Shown here piece by piece: positions 27,258-38,929 of a stretch of DNA of 54,353 nucleotides. Both the position numbers and the translations under genes were made by a program. How positions within the stretch are numbered: the first letter of the stretch is position 1; every line of letters starts with the position of its first letter. The DNA comes from Bacteroidota bacterium (GTDB lineage: Bacteria > Bacteroidota > Ignavibacteria > SZUA-365): NCBI GenBank assembly GCA_029907355.1, contig JARYLZ010000012.1, positions 1-54,353 of the forward strand, given 5' to 3'. The notes beneath the pieces are model-generated. The model was given only the letters and a program-made list of their open reading frames with translations, was not told where the DNA came from and made no database searches.

Positions 27258-28406
27258 TCATTTCCTCCGCCACACGGTGATGCGGTTGACGTTGATCCGC
27301 GCCTGCCGCGCATCGAGAGTCTGCAAGTCTTTCGGGATCATCGAGAGGTAGCGCTGGTAACATTCGAGCGCCTTCTGCATGTCGTTCAGCCGGAGATACG
27401 TGTCGCCGAGCAGCTTGTGCGTTTTCGGGTACGAAGAGTCGAACTCTCGTGCGACGAGGAGCGTCTTCTCCGCATCCGAGTACTTGCCGAGGTTCAAAAA
27501 GAATTTCCCGAGCTTGACGCGCGTTTCCGTCAGGAAGGGGTTCAAACGCAGTGCTTCGCGGATTTTCACGACACCCTCATCGCGGGTGGACGCTTTACCG
27601 AGGAGACGCTCCCCGCTCTTCGCGAGAGTCGAAGCCTGCTGGACCTTATCGAACCCGGTGGAATCGTAGACACCATAGCGGAGGTGGTTCGGCAGGTAAT
27701 CGAGGGTGAGGATATAACGATCCGTCATGTTCTTTTCCTTCAACGGCCCGTTTCCCGGCTCGTGGGTCCGGAAGTCGAGGAACAGTTCCTTGCGGTTGTC
27801 GTAGTTGATATCGGAGAGAGCGGCTTTCACGACCTGCACGGAGCGGATGCCGTCGCGGAACCCGCTTTTCTGTGTCCACGAGATGTAGATGACGATGGAA
27901 CTTTCCCGCAAGCCGAGGATGATCCCCTGCGACTCGACCGCACCGTCGGGCAGGGTGTACGTGCACTGCGCGTACATCTGCACCCCTTCGTTCAGCGTGT
28001 GGATCGGCCGGATGAGCGCTTCTCCTGCGGGGAGCGGGAGGACATCGAGCAGGCGCTGGGTGCCCTGTCCCGTCATCTTGATCACGGCGAGGACGTTGCA
28101 AGGCGGCGTGGACGCGGTGTTCTTGTACAGGAGCCACATCTCTTCACTTCCGTCCCCGTCGTAATCGGCCTGGTATCCCGCGAGGAATCCCGGCGTAGAA
28201 GGCGCGAGGCACGCTTCCGCAGGCGAAATACCTTCGGAAGAATTCTGGACGATTTCGGCCCACGTGTTCGCCGGTATGGTGACCTTGCCGTAGGCGTTTT
28301 CCGGAGCGACGAATTGGTCCATGTTGAACTGGAACTGAGCGCGGGCGGTTCCGAAGACGACGAGCAGGAACCCGAGAACGACGGAGGGGGAGTGACGCAT
28401 ATTCAT
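27258..28406 (-). CDS. Exported TPR-repeat protein, unknown function
   Basis: 382 residues with a signal peptide (MRHSPSVVLGFLLVVFGTARAQ). The middle region contains a DYDGDGSEEMW stretch like an FG-GAP/VCBS calcium loop, followed by about three TPR units at the C-terminus (LRLNPFLTETRVKLGKFF, SYPKTHKLLGDTYL, KALECYQRYLSM). It probably acts as a periplasmic scaffold. The frame is open further upstream, but MNMRHSP at 28406 starts the signal peptide. It precedes the SPOR gene by 36 bases, so the pair likely works together in the envelope. Confidence 0.75.
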   Translation of the reverse strand: MNMRHSPSVVLGFLLVVFGTARAQFQFNMDQFVAPENAYGKVTIPANTWAEIVQNSSEGISPAEACLAPSTPGFLAGYQADYDGDGSEEMWLLYKNTASTPPCNVLAVIKMTGQGTQRLLDVLPLPAGEALIRPIHTLNEGVQMYAQCTYTLPDGAVESQGIILGLRESSIVIYISWTQKSGFRDGIRSVQVVKAALSDINYDNRKELFLDFRTHEPGNGPLKEKNMTDRYILTLDYLPNHLRYGVYDSTGFDKVQQASTLAKSGERLLGKASTRDEGVVKIREALRLNPFLTETRVKLGKFFLNLGKYSDAEKTLLVAREFDSSYPKTHKLLGDTYLRLNDMQKALECYQRYLSMIPKDLQTLDARQARINVNRITVWRRK

Positions 28407-28630
28407 GGTGTTGAGGGGAGGGATGGTGTATTGGGTCGAAATCGAAAGAAAATACATACCGCGTGAGGGAGTTGCAACCTTTCGTGCGAGAAGTACGGCG
28501 GAAGACGTGCTGGATGGGATGAAATACGCGGCCGGCGACCGGCGATTGCCGTCCTCTTGCAATGCTCGCGGTGAAATGGGATTTTCCTCCCCGTACACGT
28601 ACGTGCATGTCGACAGGAGGCGGAGGCGTC

Positions 28631-29995
28631 ATGCCATTGGTCTCGAGGAACCCCACGGACGGTGCCCTGATACAAGTTTTCGAGCCCTGGGACACTGCGG
28701 ATATCGTCGCGACGTTGGAGAGGTCGGTACGGGCGTTCCGCGAGTGGCGGGAAACGCCTTTCGAGCAAAGAGCGGCATCGATGCGGAGGCTTGCCTCCCT
28801 TCTCCGGGAAGGGAGGGAGGAACATGCGGTACTCATGGCGAGGGAAATGGGGAAGCCCGTCACGCAGGGGCTGGCCGAGGCGGATAAGTGCGCATGGGTT
28901 TGCGAGTATTATGCCGACCATGCCCAGCGGTTCCTCGCCCCGGAGCACGCGGAATCCGACGGGCGCACGGCCTATGTGCGTTTCGACCCTCTCGGCCCTC
29001 TCCTCGCGGTCATGCCGTGGAATTTCCCGTTCTGGCAGGTGTTCCGCTGCGCTGTGCCTGCCGTGATGGCAGGCAACACCGTTCTCCTCAAGCACGCCTC
29101 GAACGTGACGCTCTGCGCCCTCCGCATCGAGGAACTCTTTCGCGCGGCAGGGTTCCCCGAGGACGTTTTCCGCACCCTCGTCATCGAGTCCGCGCACGTC
29201 GAGGCGGTGATCGCCTATCCTGCGGTCGCCGCCGTGACGCTGACGGGGAGCGGCCCGGCGGGGCGGGCCGTCGCGCGCACCGCAGGCGAGGCATTGAAGA
29301 AAACAGTCCTCGAACTCGGGGGCAGCGACCCGTTCATCGTCCTGGACGACGCCGATACCGAGGCGGCCGCGAAAACGGCAGCGGTGGCGCGGTGCATCAA
29401 CAGCGGACAGAGTTGCATCGCGGCGAAGCGGTTCATCGTGACCCCTGGCGCCGCCGATACATTTCTCCCCCTCTTCTTCGAGGCCATGCAGACCTTGCGC
29501 CTGGGGGACCCGATGGATCCGGCGACCGACATCGGCCCGCTCGCCCGCGAAGATCTCCTCGAAGAATTGGATGCGCAGGTCCGGAATACCCTTGCCCAAG
29601 GGGCATCCCTTCTCCTCTGCGGGCATCGCCTGCCGGCAAGAGGCTTCTTCTATTCCCCCGCCGTGCTCGATGGAGTTCGCCCCGGCATGCCTGCCTACGC
29701 GGAAGAACTGTTCGGGCCGGTGGCATCCGTGATCCGCGCGGGCGACGAAGACGAAGCGGTGGCGATCGCCAACGACACGCCGTTCGGGCTGGGCGCTTCC
29801 GTGTGGACCAGGGATGCGGTACGGGGCGAGGCGATGGCTGCGCGCATCGAGGCAGGGAGCGTGTTCGTGAACGGGATGGTGAAATCGGACCCGCGACTCC
29901 CTTTCGGCGGCGTCAAGATGTCCGGCTACGGGAGGGAACTGGGAGCGTTCGGGATACGGGAATTCGTCAACATCAAGACGGTATGGGTCGCATGA
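28631..29995 (+). CDS. sad: NAD(P)-dependent succinate-semialdehyde dehydrogenase (Sad/YneI-like)
   Basis: 454-residue aldehyde dehydrogenase that should oxidise succinate semialdehyde to succinate (4-aminobutyrate degradation). Landmarks are PWNFP near 129-133, general-base Glu228 in LELGGSDPF, and catalytic Cys262 in GQSCIAAKR. The overall sequence follows E. coli Sad/YneI very closely in order and length (462 there). Start: the ATG at 28631 has two GGAGG ribosome sites within 16 bases upstream; the open frame continues to 28562 but without support. The stop overlaps the next start by four bases. No GABA transaminase is nearby, so the exact substrate is inferred from family only. Confidence 0.9.
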   Translation: MPLVSRNPTDGALIQVFEPWDTADIVATLERSVRAFREWRETPFEQRAASMRRLASLLREGREEHAVLMAREMGKPVTQGLAEADKCAWVCEYYADHAQRFLAPEHAESDGRTAYVRFDPLGPLLAVMPWNFPFWQVFRCAVPAVMAGNTVLLKHASNVTLCALRIEELFRAAGFPEDVFRTLVIESAHVEAVIAYPAVAAVTLTGSGPAGRAVARTAGEALKKTVLELGGSDPFIVLDDADTEAAAKTAAVARCINSGQSCIAAKRFIVTPGAADTFLPLFFEAMQTLRLGDPMDPATDIGPLAREDLLEELDAQVRNTLAQGASLLLCGHRLPARGFFYSPAVLDGVRPGMPAYAEELFGPVASVIRAGDEDEAVAIANDTPFGLGASVWTRDAVRGEAMAARIEAGSVFVNGMVKSDPRLPFGGVKMSGYGRELGAFGIREFVNIKTVWVA

Positions 29996-30591
29996 ATGGC
30001 GATACTTGCAACCCCGCCGACAGCGGCCACAGACCGCCGGGAGAGGGAAGCGCCGAGCAACCTCTCCGGGCGGAAGAGCGGAGACATGCCTCGGAAGCGA
30101 CCACCCCACTCGCGGATGGGCTGGAGATGGGAGAAAGACGGTTCCAAGGGATGGATCACCTCCTGCATTTCTATGTCCTCGTCCTCGTTCTCACGCTCCC
30201 CGTCACGGCTCTCTGCCTGTGGCTTCTCGCCGTCGTCGACATCTTCCCGAACATGCCAGACATCCACGGCTTGATCGCGGTATCCATCGGCATTCTCGGC
30301 CTGCTGATTTTTTACATTTTCCTCTACAAGTATCAAATCACCGCGCCGATGGACGCGAAGAGGCGCATCCTCTTCATGATCTTCCACGTTTTCGTGTCCC
30401 TTTTTCTCTTCCTCTTCCTGATTTGGGCCGGTTTCAAGGCGCCGTGGAAAATGAAACCCTTGTGGGGGAACTACGAACTCAACACGGCGGTCAGGAGCTG
30501 GATCATTTCCATTTTCGTCCTGGGCTTCATCACGCTCCTGGGGAGCGTTTTCGACTCTTTCCGGAAGAGCATGATGAGGGAAAAACCGTAG
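29992..30591 (+). CDS. Four-helix integral membrane protein, unknown
   Basis: 199 residues. The first 60 are hydrophilic. Four membrane helices follow at about 62-86, 98-120, 127-149 and 168-190, with short loops and a basic tail. I do not recognise the family. Its ATG overlaps the dehydrogenase stop by four bases (ATGA), so the two are translationally coupled, though no transport or redox motif links them. The frame is open far upstream, but that part is the shadow of the dehydrogenase gene. Confidence 0.7.
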   Translation: MNGDTCNPADSGHRPPGEGSAEQPLRAEERRHASEATTPLADGLEMGERRFQGMDHLLHFYVLVLVLTLPVTALCLWLLAVVDIFPNMPDIHGLIAVSIGILGLLIFYIFLYKYQITAPMDAKRRILFMIFHVFVSLFLFLFLIWAGFKAPWKMKPLWGNYELNTAVRSWIISIFVLGFITLLGSVFDSFRKSMMREKP

Positions 30592-30721
30592 AGGGGTGCC
30601 GACCGTCCGCCTGCTTGCCCGTCCGCGTTCGGCTGCGGGCGGCGGGGTTTCTCCCACGATGTTTGACGGGTGCGAGGGGCGGTATGTATGCGTGTTCACG
30701 CTGGACGGGTCCCCGTCTCAC

Positions 30722-30748
30722 GCCGTCGAGGGAGAGCGTCTCGACGGC
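30722..30748. terminator. Hairpin between convergent genes
   Basis: GCCGTCGAG and CTCGACGGC form a perfect 9-bp stem with a 9-base loop in the gap between the convergent membrane-protein gene and purD. Neither side has a T-run, so it could be a U-less or factor-dependent bidirectional end. Confidence 0.35.
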
Positions 30749-30850
30749 CTCGCGAGCAGAGGAGAGGAAGAGGGAAGCACGACATCGATGACTCCGCTTC
30801 CGGTGGATTCGAGCAGAGATGGCATCGGTGCACCGGTCAGCGGGCTCTTC

Positions 30851-32134
30851 TCAGACGATCCCTTTCCGCCCGATATCCATCCGGTAATATGCGCCGTCGA
30901 AGCGGATGCGCTGGACGGCGCGGTAGGCGAGACCGATCGTCTTTTGGAGGTCGCCGCCCGGCCCGATGGCGGTTACGCCCAGTACACGTCCCCCCGCCGT
31001 GAGAACAGTATCCCCGCTCCGTTTTGTCCCGGAATGGAAAACGATGACCCCATCGGCTTCCTCGTCGATTTCCTCGAGGCCCGAAATCACCTTGCCGGTT
31101 TCGTACGCGTCAGGGTAGCCGCTCGATGCCATCACGACGCAGACCGCCGTAGCGTCGAGGGTGTTCACGCGTGAACGTTGGAGGTCCCCGCGTGCAATCT
31201 CGTCGAGCAGGACGGCGAGGTCTTCTTCGAGGAGCGGGAGGACGACCTGAGTTTCCGGGTCGCCGAAACGGCAGTTGAACTCCAGGACTTTCGGCCCTCG
31301 GTCCGTCAACATCAGCCCGATGTACAGGACCCCCGTGTACGGAGTACCTGCCTGCCGCATGCCGTCGATCGCCGGTTTGATGATACGGATCTTGATCTCG
31401 GCGAGCGTTTCGGTCGGGACGAAAGGCGTCGGAGCATAGGCGCCCATGCCGCCGGTGTTTTTCCCCATGTCGCCGTCGAGGATGCGCTTGTGGTCCTGAG
31501 CAGGTGCGAGGGTCACGAAGCGGTTGCCGTCCGTGAGCGCGAACACCGACGCCTCGATACCGGTCAGGTACTCCTCGGCGACGATCGTGCGTCCCGCTTC
31601 GCCGAATATTCTGCCGCGCAGCATCGCTTCCGCTGTTTCGAGGGCGATATCGTAACCTTCGACAATGAGCACGCCCTTTCCTGCCGCGAGCCCGTCGGCT
31701 TTCAGGACGAGAGGGTATGGGGCATCGCGGAGAAAATCCCGGAGGAGGTCGTACTCCTTGTCGTGGAAGATCCGGAATTCGGCAGTCGGAATGCGATGCT
31801 TTTGCATGAAGTCCTTTGCGAAGGCTTTGCTCGTCTCCAAACGCGCCGCCGCCCTGGTCGGGCCGAAAATGCGGAGACCGCGTTCACGGAACACGTCGAC
31901 GATCCCTTCCGCGAGCGGCGCCTCCGGGCCGACGACGGTCAAATCGATACCGGCCGATGACGCCCATGCGGCGAGTGCGGAGATGTCGGTCGCACCGATC
32001 GGGATGTTCTCCGCGACTTGGGCGGTCCCCGCATTGCCGGGCGCGCAGAAGATCTTCCCTGCGTGTGCGCTTTTGCGGAGCTTCCAACAGAGCGCGTGCT
32101 CGCGCCCCCCACTGCCGATGACGAGAATGTTCAT
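30851..32134 (-). CDS. purD: Phosphoribosylamine-glycine ligase
   Basis: 427-residue ATP-grasp enzyme for step two of de novo purine synthesis (phosphoribosylamine + glycine + ATP to GAR). The start MNILVIGSGGREHAL is the conserved N-domain. ATP-grasp signatures KADGLAAGKGVLI, DHKRILDGDMGKNTGGMGAYAP and LEFNCRFGDPETQ are all present. The length is normal. It is stand-alone rather than in a pur cluster; guaB, also a purine gene, lies two genes upstream on the same strand. Confidence 0.98.
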   Translation of the reverse strand: MNILVIGSGGREHALCWKLRKSAHAGKIFCAPGNAGTAQVAENIPIGATDISALAAWASSAGIDLTVVGPEAPLAEGIVDVFRERGLRIFGPTRAAARLETSKAFAKDFMQKHRIPTAEFRIFHDKEYDLLRDFLRDAPYPLVLKADGLAAGKGVLIVEGYDIALETAEAMLRGRIFGEAGRTIVAEEYLTGIEASVFALTDGNRFVTLAPAQDHKRILDGDMGKNTGGMGAYAPTPFVPTETLAEIKIRIIKPAIDGMRQAGTPYTGVLYIGLMLTDRGPKVLEFNCRFGDPETQVVLPLLEEDLAVLLDEIARGDLQRSRVNTLDATAVCVVMASSGYPDAYETGKVISGLEEIDEEADGVIVFHSGTKRSGDTVLTAGGRVLGVTAIGPGGDLQKTIGLAYRAVQRIRFDGAYYRMDIGRKGIV

Positions 32135-32318
32135 GGGGATTCCCTTCTTGTTTCACGGGACGAGGTGCATGGTGGGTTCCGGCCGGGAACGTCTGCGCAG
32201 GGTACCTGCCATTTGCGGGAACGCTCTCGTAGGAAAGCCGTGAAGTCTCGGCGCTCTTCCCGAAGGGAGAGAATTTTTGCCGGAAACACAGGCAGGGCGG
32301 CTCGACCCGCGGCTCTCG

Positions 32319-33689
32319 TCACCATGCTTCGTACTCGTCATGGTGCACGATGCCTTCGAACACGCGCACGAGTTCGCCCGTCAGCCGCCTGCGGTCGAAT
32401 TGTTCCGCGAATTGCGGTCGCGGGGCCGGGAGGGCGTTTTGGCGGAAGAGCCCGAACAGGGTTTCGATATTCCGGGCGAGCGACTCGGCGTCGTTCGGCC
32501 CGCTGATGTACGCCGCGCCATGCCCGGCCAGCGTGCGCCGCGCCTCGCATTCCGGGATCGAGGCGAGGATGGGCTTTCCCGCACCGATGTACTCGTAGAG
32601 TTTCCCTGTCGACACGACTTCCATCCCGCGCGAGGCGCCGATGGTCATCCAGAGAGCGTCCGCCCTCCGCAACTCGGCAACGCATTGGCGGTGTGGAAGG
32701 TAACCGAGAATCTCCACGTCGTCCCTCAGGCCGAGTTCATCGACGAGACGGTGGTCCTCACTGCGGAAATTGCCTGCGAAGCACGCGACGACACACCCGC
32801 GCGCATCGGGGTTGCCGTCCAGGAACGATCGGAGAGCGCGGAGGAGCGTCTGCGGCGTCCGGTCGTGATAGAAGGTGCCGGCGTGTGTGATGCGCATGCG
32901 GTTATCGCGCCTTGCCGGCTCGGTGCCCGCGAAATCCTCGGGGTCGAAACCTTGCGGAATGATGGTGATATCGTTATGGGAAATCGCGGTTGACGAGCGG
33001 AGGGTCAGTTCCTTCATCCGCCGGTTGATGGTGATGATACCGTCGGCCCACCGGAGGACGCTGCGTTCGAGCCGGTGATGCAAGGCGCGATGGACGAATG
33101 TCGGGTACGAGTGGAGGGGGTTTTCCAGCCAGGGGTCACGGTAATCGAGGACGAGGGGAAGACCGGTGCGGATTTTGATATCCCGCCCGACGAGGAAGGA
33201 GGTGAAAGGCGGGGCGGTCGCGAAGACGAGATCGAACCGTCGCACCGTACGGTCGCCTTTCGTCGCTTCCTCAGCGTCCCGACGCCCTGCGACTGCAAAG
33301 TTCGTCCCGCTCTCCTGGGGCGTGATCATGGAGAGCGCCGAGCGGAGGGCATATTTTTTCCACCCGATCTTATTGTCGGGGATGAAAAACGCCTGTTCGA
33401 TGCGCGACATCGCACGATAGGCCCGTCCGGAAGGCATGTCGACGGTCTTTTTCCGCCGGAAGAGGTGAAGAGGGTCGAGCGAAGGCGTACGGACGATTTC
33501 CACCGGCAGGCCTGCGAGTTCCTCGAGGAAACTCTCGTCGCGGGCGAAATATCCTCTTTCCTCGACGGTGAGCACCGTCGGTTCCCACCCGAATGCAGGC
33601 AGGTATTTGACGAACTTGAATGTCCGTTGAACCCCGCTCAAACCGAGGGGGGGAAAGTAGTAGGCGATGACGAGAACCCGGCGGGTCAT
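32319..33689 (-). CDS. Glycosyltransferase family 4-type protein
   Basis: 456 residues, GT-B fold. The N-terminal domain opens with RRVLVIAYYFPPLGLSGVQR, the usual GT4 start with a glycine loop. The C-terminal nucleotide-sugar domain holds ITHAGTFYHDRTPQTLLRAL, EILGYLPHRQ and LYEYIGAGKPILAS (the E-x7-E-type region). It transfers a sugar in the cytoplasm, probably to a polysaccharide or lipid acceptor that cannot be named. It lies 21 bases behind the M24 peptidase gene, and 184 bases separate it from purD. No other polysaccharide genes adjoin. Confidence 0.88.
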   Translation of the reverse strand: MTRRVLVIAYYFPPLGLSGVQRTFKFVKYLPAFGWEPTVLTVEERGYFARDESFLEELAGLPVEIVRTPSLDPLHLFRRKKTVDMPSGRAYRAMSRIEQAFFIPDNKIGWKKYALRSALSMITPQESGTNFAVAGRRDAEEATKGDRTVRRFDLVFATAPPFTSFLVGRDIKIRTGLPLVLDYRDPWLENPLHSYPTFVHRALHHRLERSVLRWADGIITINRRMKELTLRSSTAISHNDITIIPQGFDPEDFAGTEPARRDNRMRITHAGTFYHDRTPQTLLRALRSFLDGNPDARGCVVACFAGNFRSEDHRLVDELGLRDDVEILGYLPHRQCVAELRRADALWMTIGASRGMEVVSTGKLYEYIGAGKPILASIPECEARRTLAGHGAAYISGPNDAESLARNIETLFGLFRQNALPAPRPQFAEQFDRRRLTGELVRVFEGIVHHDEYEAW

Positions 33690-33710
33690 CCGATGATCGG
33701 CGGTTGCGTT

Positions 33711-34802
33711 TCACACGGCGATCAAGTCGCGCGGGGCATGGGATATCACGAGGGGGCCTCTTTCCGTCATGACGAGGACGTCCTCGATGCGGATGCCGAA
33801 GCGGCGGGGGATGTACACCCCCGGTTCGATCGTGAACACCATGCCCGGGATCAGACGGTCCTGGGAGGAAGGGGCGATGCGGGGCGGTTCGTGGATGGAG
33901 AGACCGATCCCGTGACCGAGGGCATGGGGGAAACGGTCGTCGAGACCGAAGCGCTTCAGGGTTTCGCGTGCGCTCGCGTCCACGTCGGCAGCCGGAACGC
34001 CTGCGGTAATGGATGCCACGGCTGCCTCGCGGGCGGCGAGCACGGCGGAATGGGCGCGGCGGAGTTCGGGACGCGCGCGACCGATGACGACGGTCCGGGT
34101 GATATCCGAACGATACCCTTCGACGGTGCACCCGAAATCGAACAAGACGAGGTCGCCCGACCGGATACGCCTCGTTCCCGGACGGCCGTGGATGAGAGAG
34201 GTGCGCGGTCCCGAAAGGACGATCGGGTCGAATGCGTCTTTTTCGGCGCCGTGCTCGATGTGGAGGCGGGTTATTTCCGCGGCGATATCGCGTTCCCTCA
34301 TTCCCGGTTCGAGAAGCTGGAGGAGCGCTCGCAACACGGTTTCGCTGACGGCGACCGCCCGTTTCACGGCGGCGATTTCCGCCGGGTGCTTCACCGCACG
34401 AAGTTCGTCGAACATCGCTGCGGCGTCCCGGAACCGCCGGCGGGGCAAGCCGTCGGCGAGTATCCGGAAACGCGAAAGCGTCAGGTGGCGCTCGTCGATC
34501 CCGATTCGCCGTGCCCTGCGGAAGATGCCGCTGCGGGCGACCACGCGTTCGACGGTTTCGCCCACCGCCGTACAGAGGCGGACACGATGGGTTTCGCGTT
34601 CCGCCTGCTCGGAGTAACGCGGGTCCGTAACGAGCAGTGTCCCGCTGCGCGAAACGACCGCCGCACCCGATGAACCCGTGAAACCCGTCAAAAGGCGGAT
34701 CGTGGTCGGCTCCGACACGTAAACCGCGTCCAGTCCCGCATGTCTCATCGCCCTGCGGAGGCGTGACAGGGCGGACTCGCGAATGTGGATAACTTTTCGC
34801 AC
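33711..34802 (-). CDS. M24-family aminopeptidase (Xaa-Pro peptidase, PepP/PepQ-like)
   Basis: 363 residues. An N-terminal creatinase-like domain covers about 1-130, followed by the pita-bread metallopeptidase domain. Likely metal ligands are the Asp pair in DFGCTVEGYRSDITRT, His in HALGHGIGLSIHEPP, Glu in FTIEPGVY and Glu in RIEDVLV. It removes or cleaves after N-terminal Xaa-Pro residues. The start is uncertain. GTG at 34802 fits the family N-terminus better but has no ribosome site and would place a DnaA box in codons 4-6. ATG at 34748 has a weak AGGG site and would leave all DnaA boxes outside the gene. It is followed 21 bases later by the GT4 gene. Confidence 0.92.
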   Translation of the reverse strand: MRKVIHIRESALSRLRRAMRHAGLDAVYVSEPTTIRLLTGFTGSSGAAVVSRSGTLLVTDPRYSEQAERETHRVRLCTAVGETVERVVARSGIFRRARRIGIDERHLTLSRFRILADGLPRRRFRDAAAMFDELRAVKHPAEIAAVKRAVAVSETVLRALLQLLEPGMRERDIAAEITRLHIEHGAEKDAFDPIVLSGPRTSLIHGRPGTRRIRSGDLVLFDFGCTVEGYRSDITRTVVIGRARPELRRAHSAVLAAREAAVASITAGVPAADVDASARETLKRFGLDDRFPHALGHGIGLSIHEPPRIAPSSQDRLIPGMVFTIEPGVYIPRRFGIRIEDVLVMTERGPLVISHAPRDLIAV

Positions 34803-34942
34803 GGTGTGGATAACTTGCGGACCGAAGGGAGAGTTTGGCTCTCTAATGCATTTATGTCTAATATATACAATAATTTATCAAAATACGGCGTGGTTGGTCG
34901 ACTTTTCAGGCCGGAAGGCGTATCGGGTGGAAATGTGGATAA
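34784..34942. other. Candidate replication origin (oriC) or DnaA-binding control locus
   Basis: Three perfect DnaA boxes (TTATCCACA, read on the minus strand) lie at 34784-34792, 34805-34813 and 34934-34942. The first two are exactly 21 bp apart, two helical turns on the same face, and share 12 identical bases. Between boxes 2 and 3 lies the most AT-rich stretch I noticed (34843-34886: 8 G/C of 44 bases) in otherwise GC-rich DNA; it would serve as the unwinding element. A small hairpin (GAGAG-TTTGG-CTCTC, 34829-34843) borders it. In a sequence of about 60% GC one perfect box is expected about 0.2 times per window, so three in 159 bp is not chance. dnaA is not in the window and flanking genes do not diverge, so an origin is probable but a DnaA titration or timing site is possible. 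Confidence 0.6.
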
Positions 34943-34948
34943 GTTCCG

Positions 34949-37638
<2,690 letters not shown>

Positions 37639-37828
37639 CGTATTGATCCATGAGGTGGGATGGCTTTACGAAATAAAATCATGTTATTCATCATCCTTCA
37701 AAAAAACAATCCGCCGTCCAGGGGGAACGGCTCACCACAAGCGGTGCATCGTTTCGCTGTCGAGGGCCACGTCCTCCCCGGACCGGTGTGTACTTTCAAC
37801 CGGTGCAGGGTTAAATTGCCTCGGCATA

Positions 37829-38857
37829 ATGGAAGCTCTTCTCGCCGTCGGTTTTCTGATCCTGACGTTCTCCTTCCTCGCATCGAGCGCAGAGGCCGCC
37901 CTCTTCACGGTATCCCCCCTCCAGGTCGAGCGGCTGTGCCGAGACAAGCGGAAAGGCGCGCAATCCCTGCGTCGGAACAAGGAACACATCAGCGATTCCA
38001 TCATCGCGATCGTGATCCTCAACAATCTCTCGAACATCACCGGCTCCGTCCTCATCGGGAACATTGCAGGGGAGATGTTCGGCGACGTGGCTTTAGGGGT
38101 ATTCACCGGGATTTTCACATTCCTCATCATTCTCGCCGGGGAAATCGTCCCGAAGACGATCGGCGAGCGGTACGCCGAGAAGTACGCCCTCCGCACGGCA
38201 TGGTTTGTCGGTATGCTTCGCGTCGCGTTCGCCCCATTCGTCGCGCTCATTCGCGGCATGCTCATTCCCCTCGGCGGGGGGACGACCCCCCACAACCGCG
38301 TGTCCGAGGATGAAATCACCCTCCTCGCCCATATCGGGCGCAGGCACGGAACCATCCTCGACTCCGAAGACCGCTTGATCCGCAACGTCTTCCGCCTCAA
38401 CGACATCATCGCGCGCGACATCATGACCCCCCGTACGGTGATCTTCGCCCTGCCTGCGAAGAAGAGTCTCGCCGACGCCGCCGCCGACCTGTTCGCCGCG
38501 TCGGTGAGCCGCATTCCGCTCTACGAGGAGGATCTCGACACGATCACGGGGGTCGCCCATATCCGGGACCTCCTCTCCGCCCTCGCCCGTGGGCTGGGAG
38601 ATCGGCCCCTGAGCGCGTACGCGGACCGGCCGCTGTTCGTCCCTGACACCGCCCGCACCGACGCTCTCTTGAGCCTTTTCCAGAAGAACAGGACGCACCT
38701 CGCCGTCGTCGTCGACGAGTTCGGCGGCACCGCCGGCGTCATCACCCTCGAGGACATCCTCGAACAGCTCGTCGGCGAAATCGTCGACGAGCACGACCGC
38801 GACGTGGACCTTCGGGTGAAGGCTCGATCTCTCCAGGAACGTCGATACCGTGAGTGA
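37829..38857 (+). CDS. CNNM/CorC-type membrane protein (DUF21 + CBS pair)
   Basis: 342 residues. A DUF21 transmembrane domain covers about 1-185 (SSAEAALFTVSPLQVERL, NNLSNITGSVLIGN, LAGEIVPKTIGERYAEKYA). A CBS pair follows at about 195-320 (IMTPRTVIFALP, FVPDTARTDALLSLF, VVVDEFGGTAGVITLEDILEQLVGEIVDE). Family members are linked to Mg2+ or cobalt efflux. The usual C-terminal CorC_HlyC domain is absent, because the protein stops shortly after the second CBS domain. The ATG at 37829 gives the expected start; the upstream open frame is not supported. It is divergent from the acyl-CoA dehydrogenase gene. Confidence 0.9.
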   Translation: MEALLAVGFLILTFSFLASSAEAALFTVSPLQVERLCRDKRKGAQSLRRNKEHISDSIIAIVILNNLSNITGSVLIGNIAGEMFGDVALGVFTGIFTFLIILAGEIVPKTIGERYAEKYALRTAWFVGMLRVAFAPFVALIRGMLIPLGGGTTPHNRVSEDEITLLAHIGRRHGTILDSEDRLIRNVFRLNDIIARDIMTPRTVIFALPAKKSLADAAADLFAASVSRIPLYEEDLDTITGVAHIRDLLSALARGLGDRPLSAYADRPLFVPDTARTDALLSLFQKNRTHLAVVVDEFGGTAGVITLEDILEQLVGEIVDEHDRDVDLRVKARSLQERRYRE

Positions 38858-38909
38858 ATGCTGTCCTTTCCCCACCTGCCTCACCAGCGGGAGGGGGGAT
38901 TCCTTCGGT

Positions 38910-38929
38910 CGCTGAGGGGATTCTCAGCG
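38910..38929. other. Hairpin at the convergent end of the CNNM and outer-membrane protein genes
   Basis: CGCTGAG and CTCAGCG (7 bp, 6-base loop) include the stop codon of the minus-strand gene. A second imperfect GC-rich hairpin lies at about 38870-38898. There are no clear T-runs. They may act as transcript-end structures for both genes. Confidence 0.35.

Noticed and set aside
34841-34890. AT-rich stretch as an ordinary promoter of the M24 peptidase only
   Set aside because: A promoter could exist there, but it does not explain three perfect DnaA boxes flanking it.
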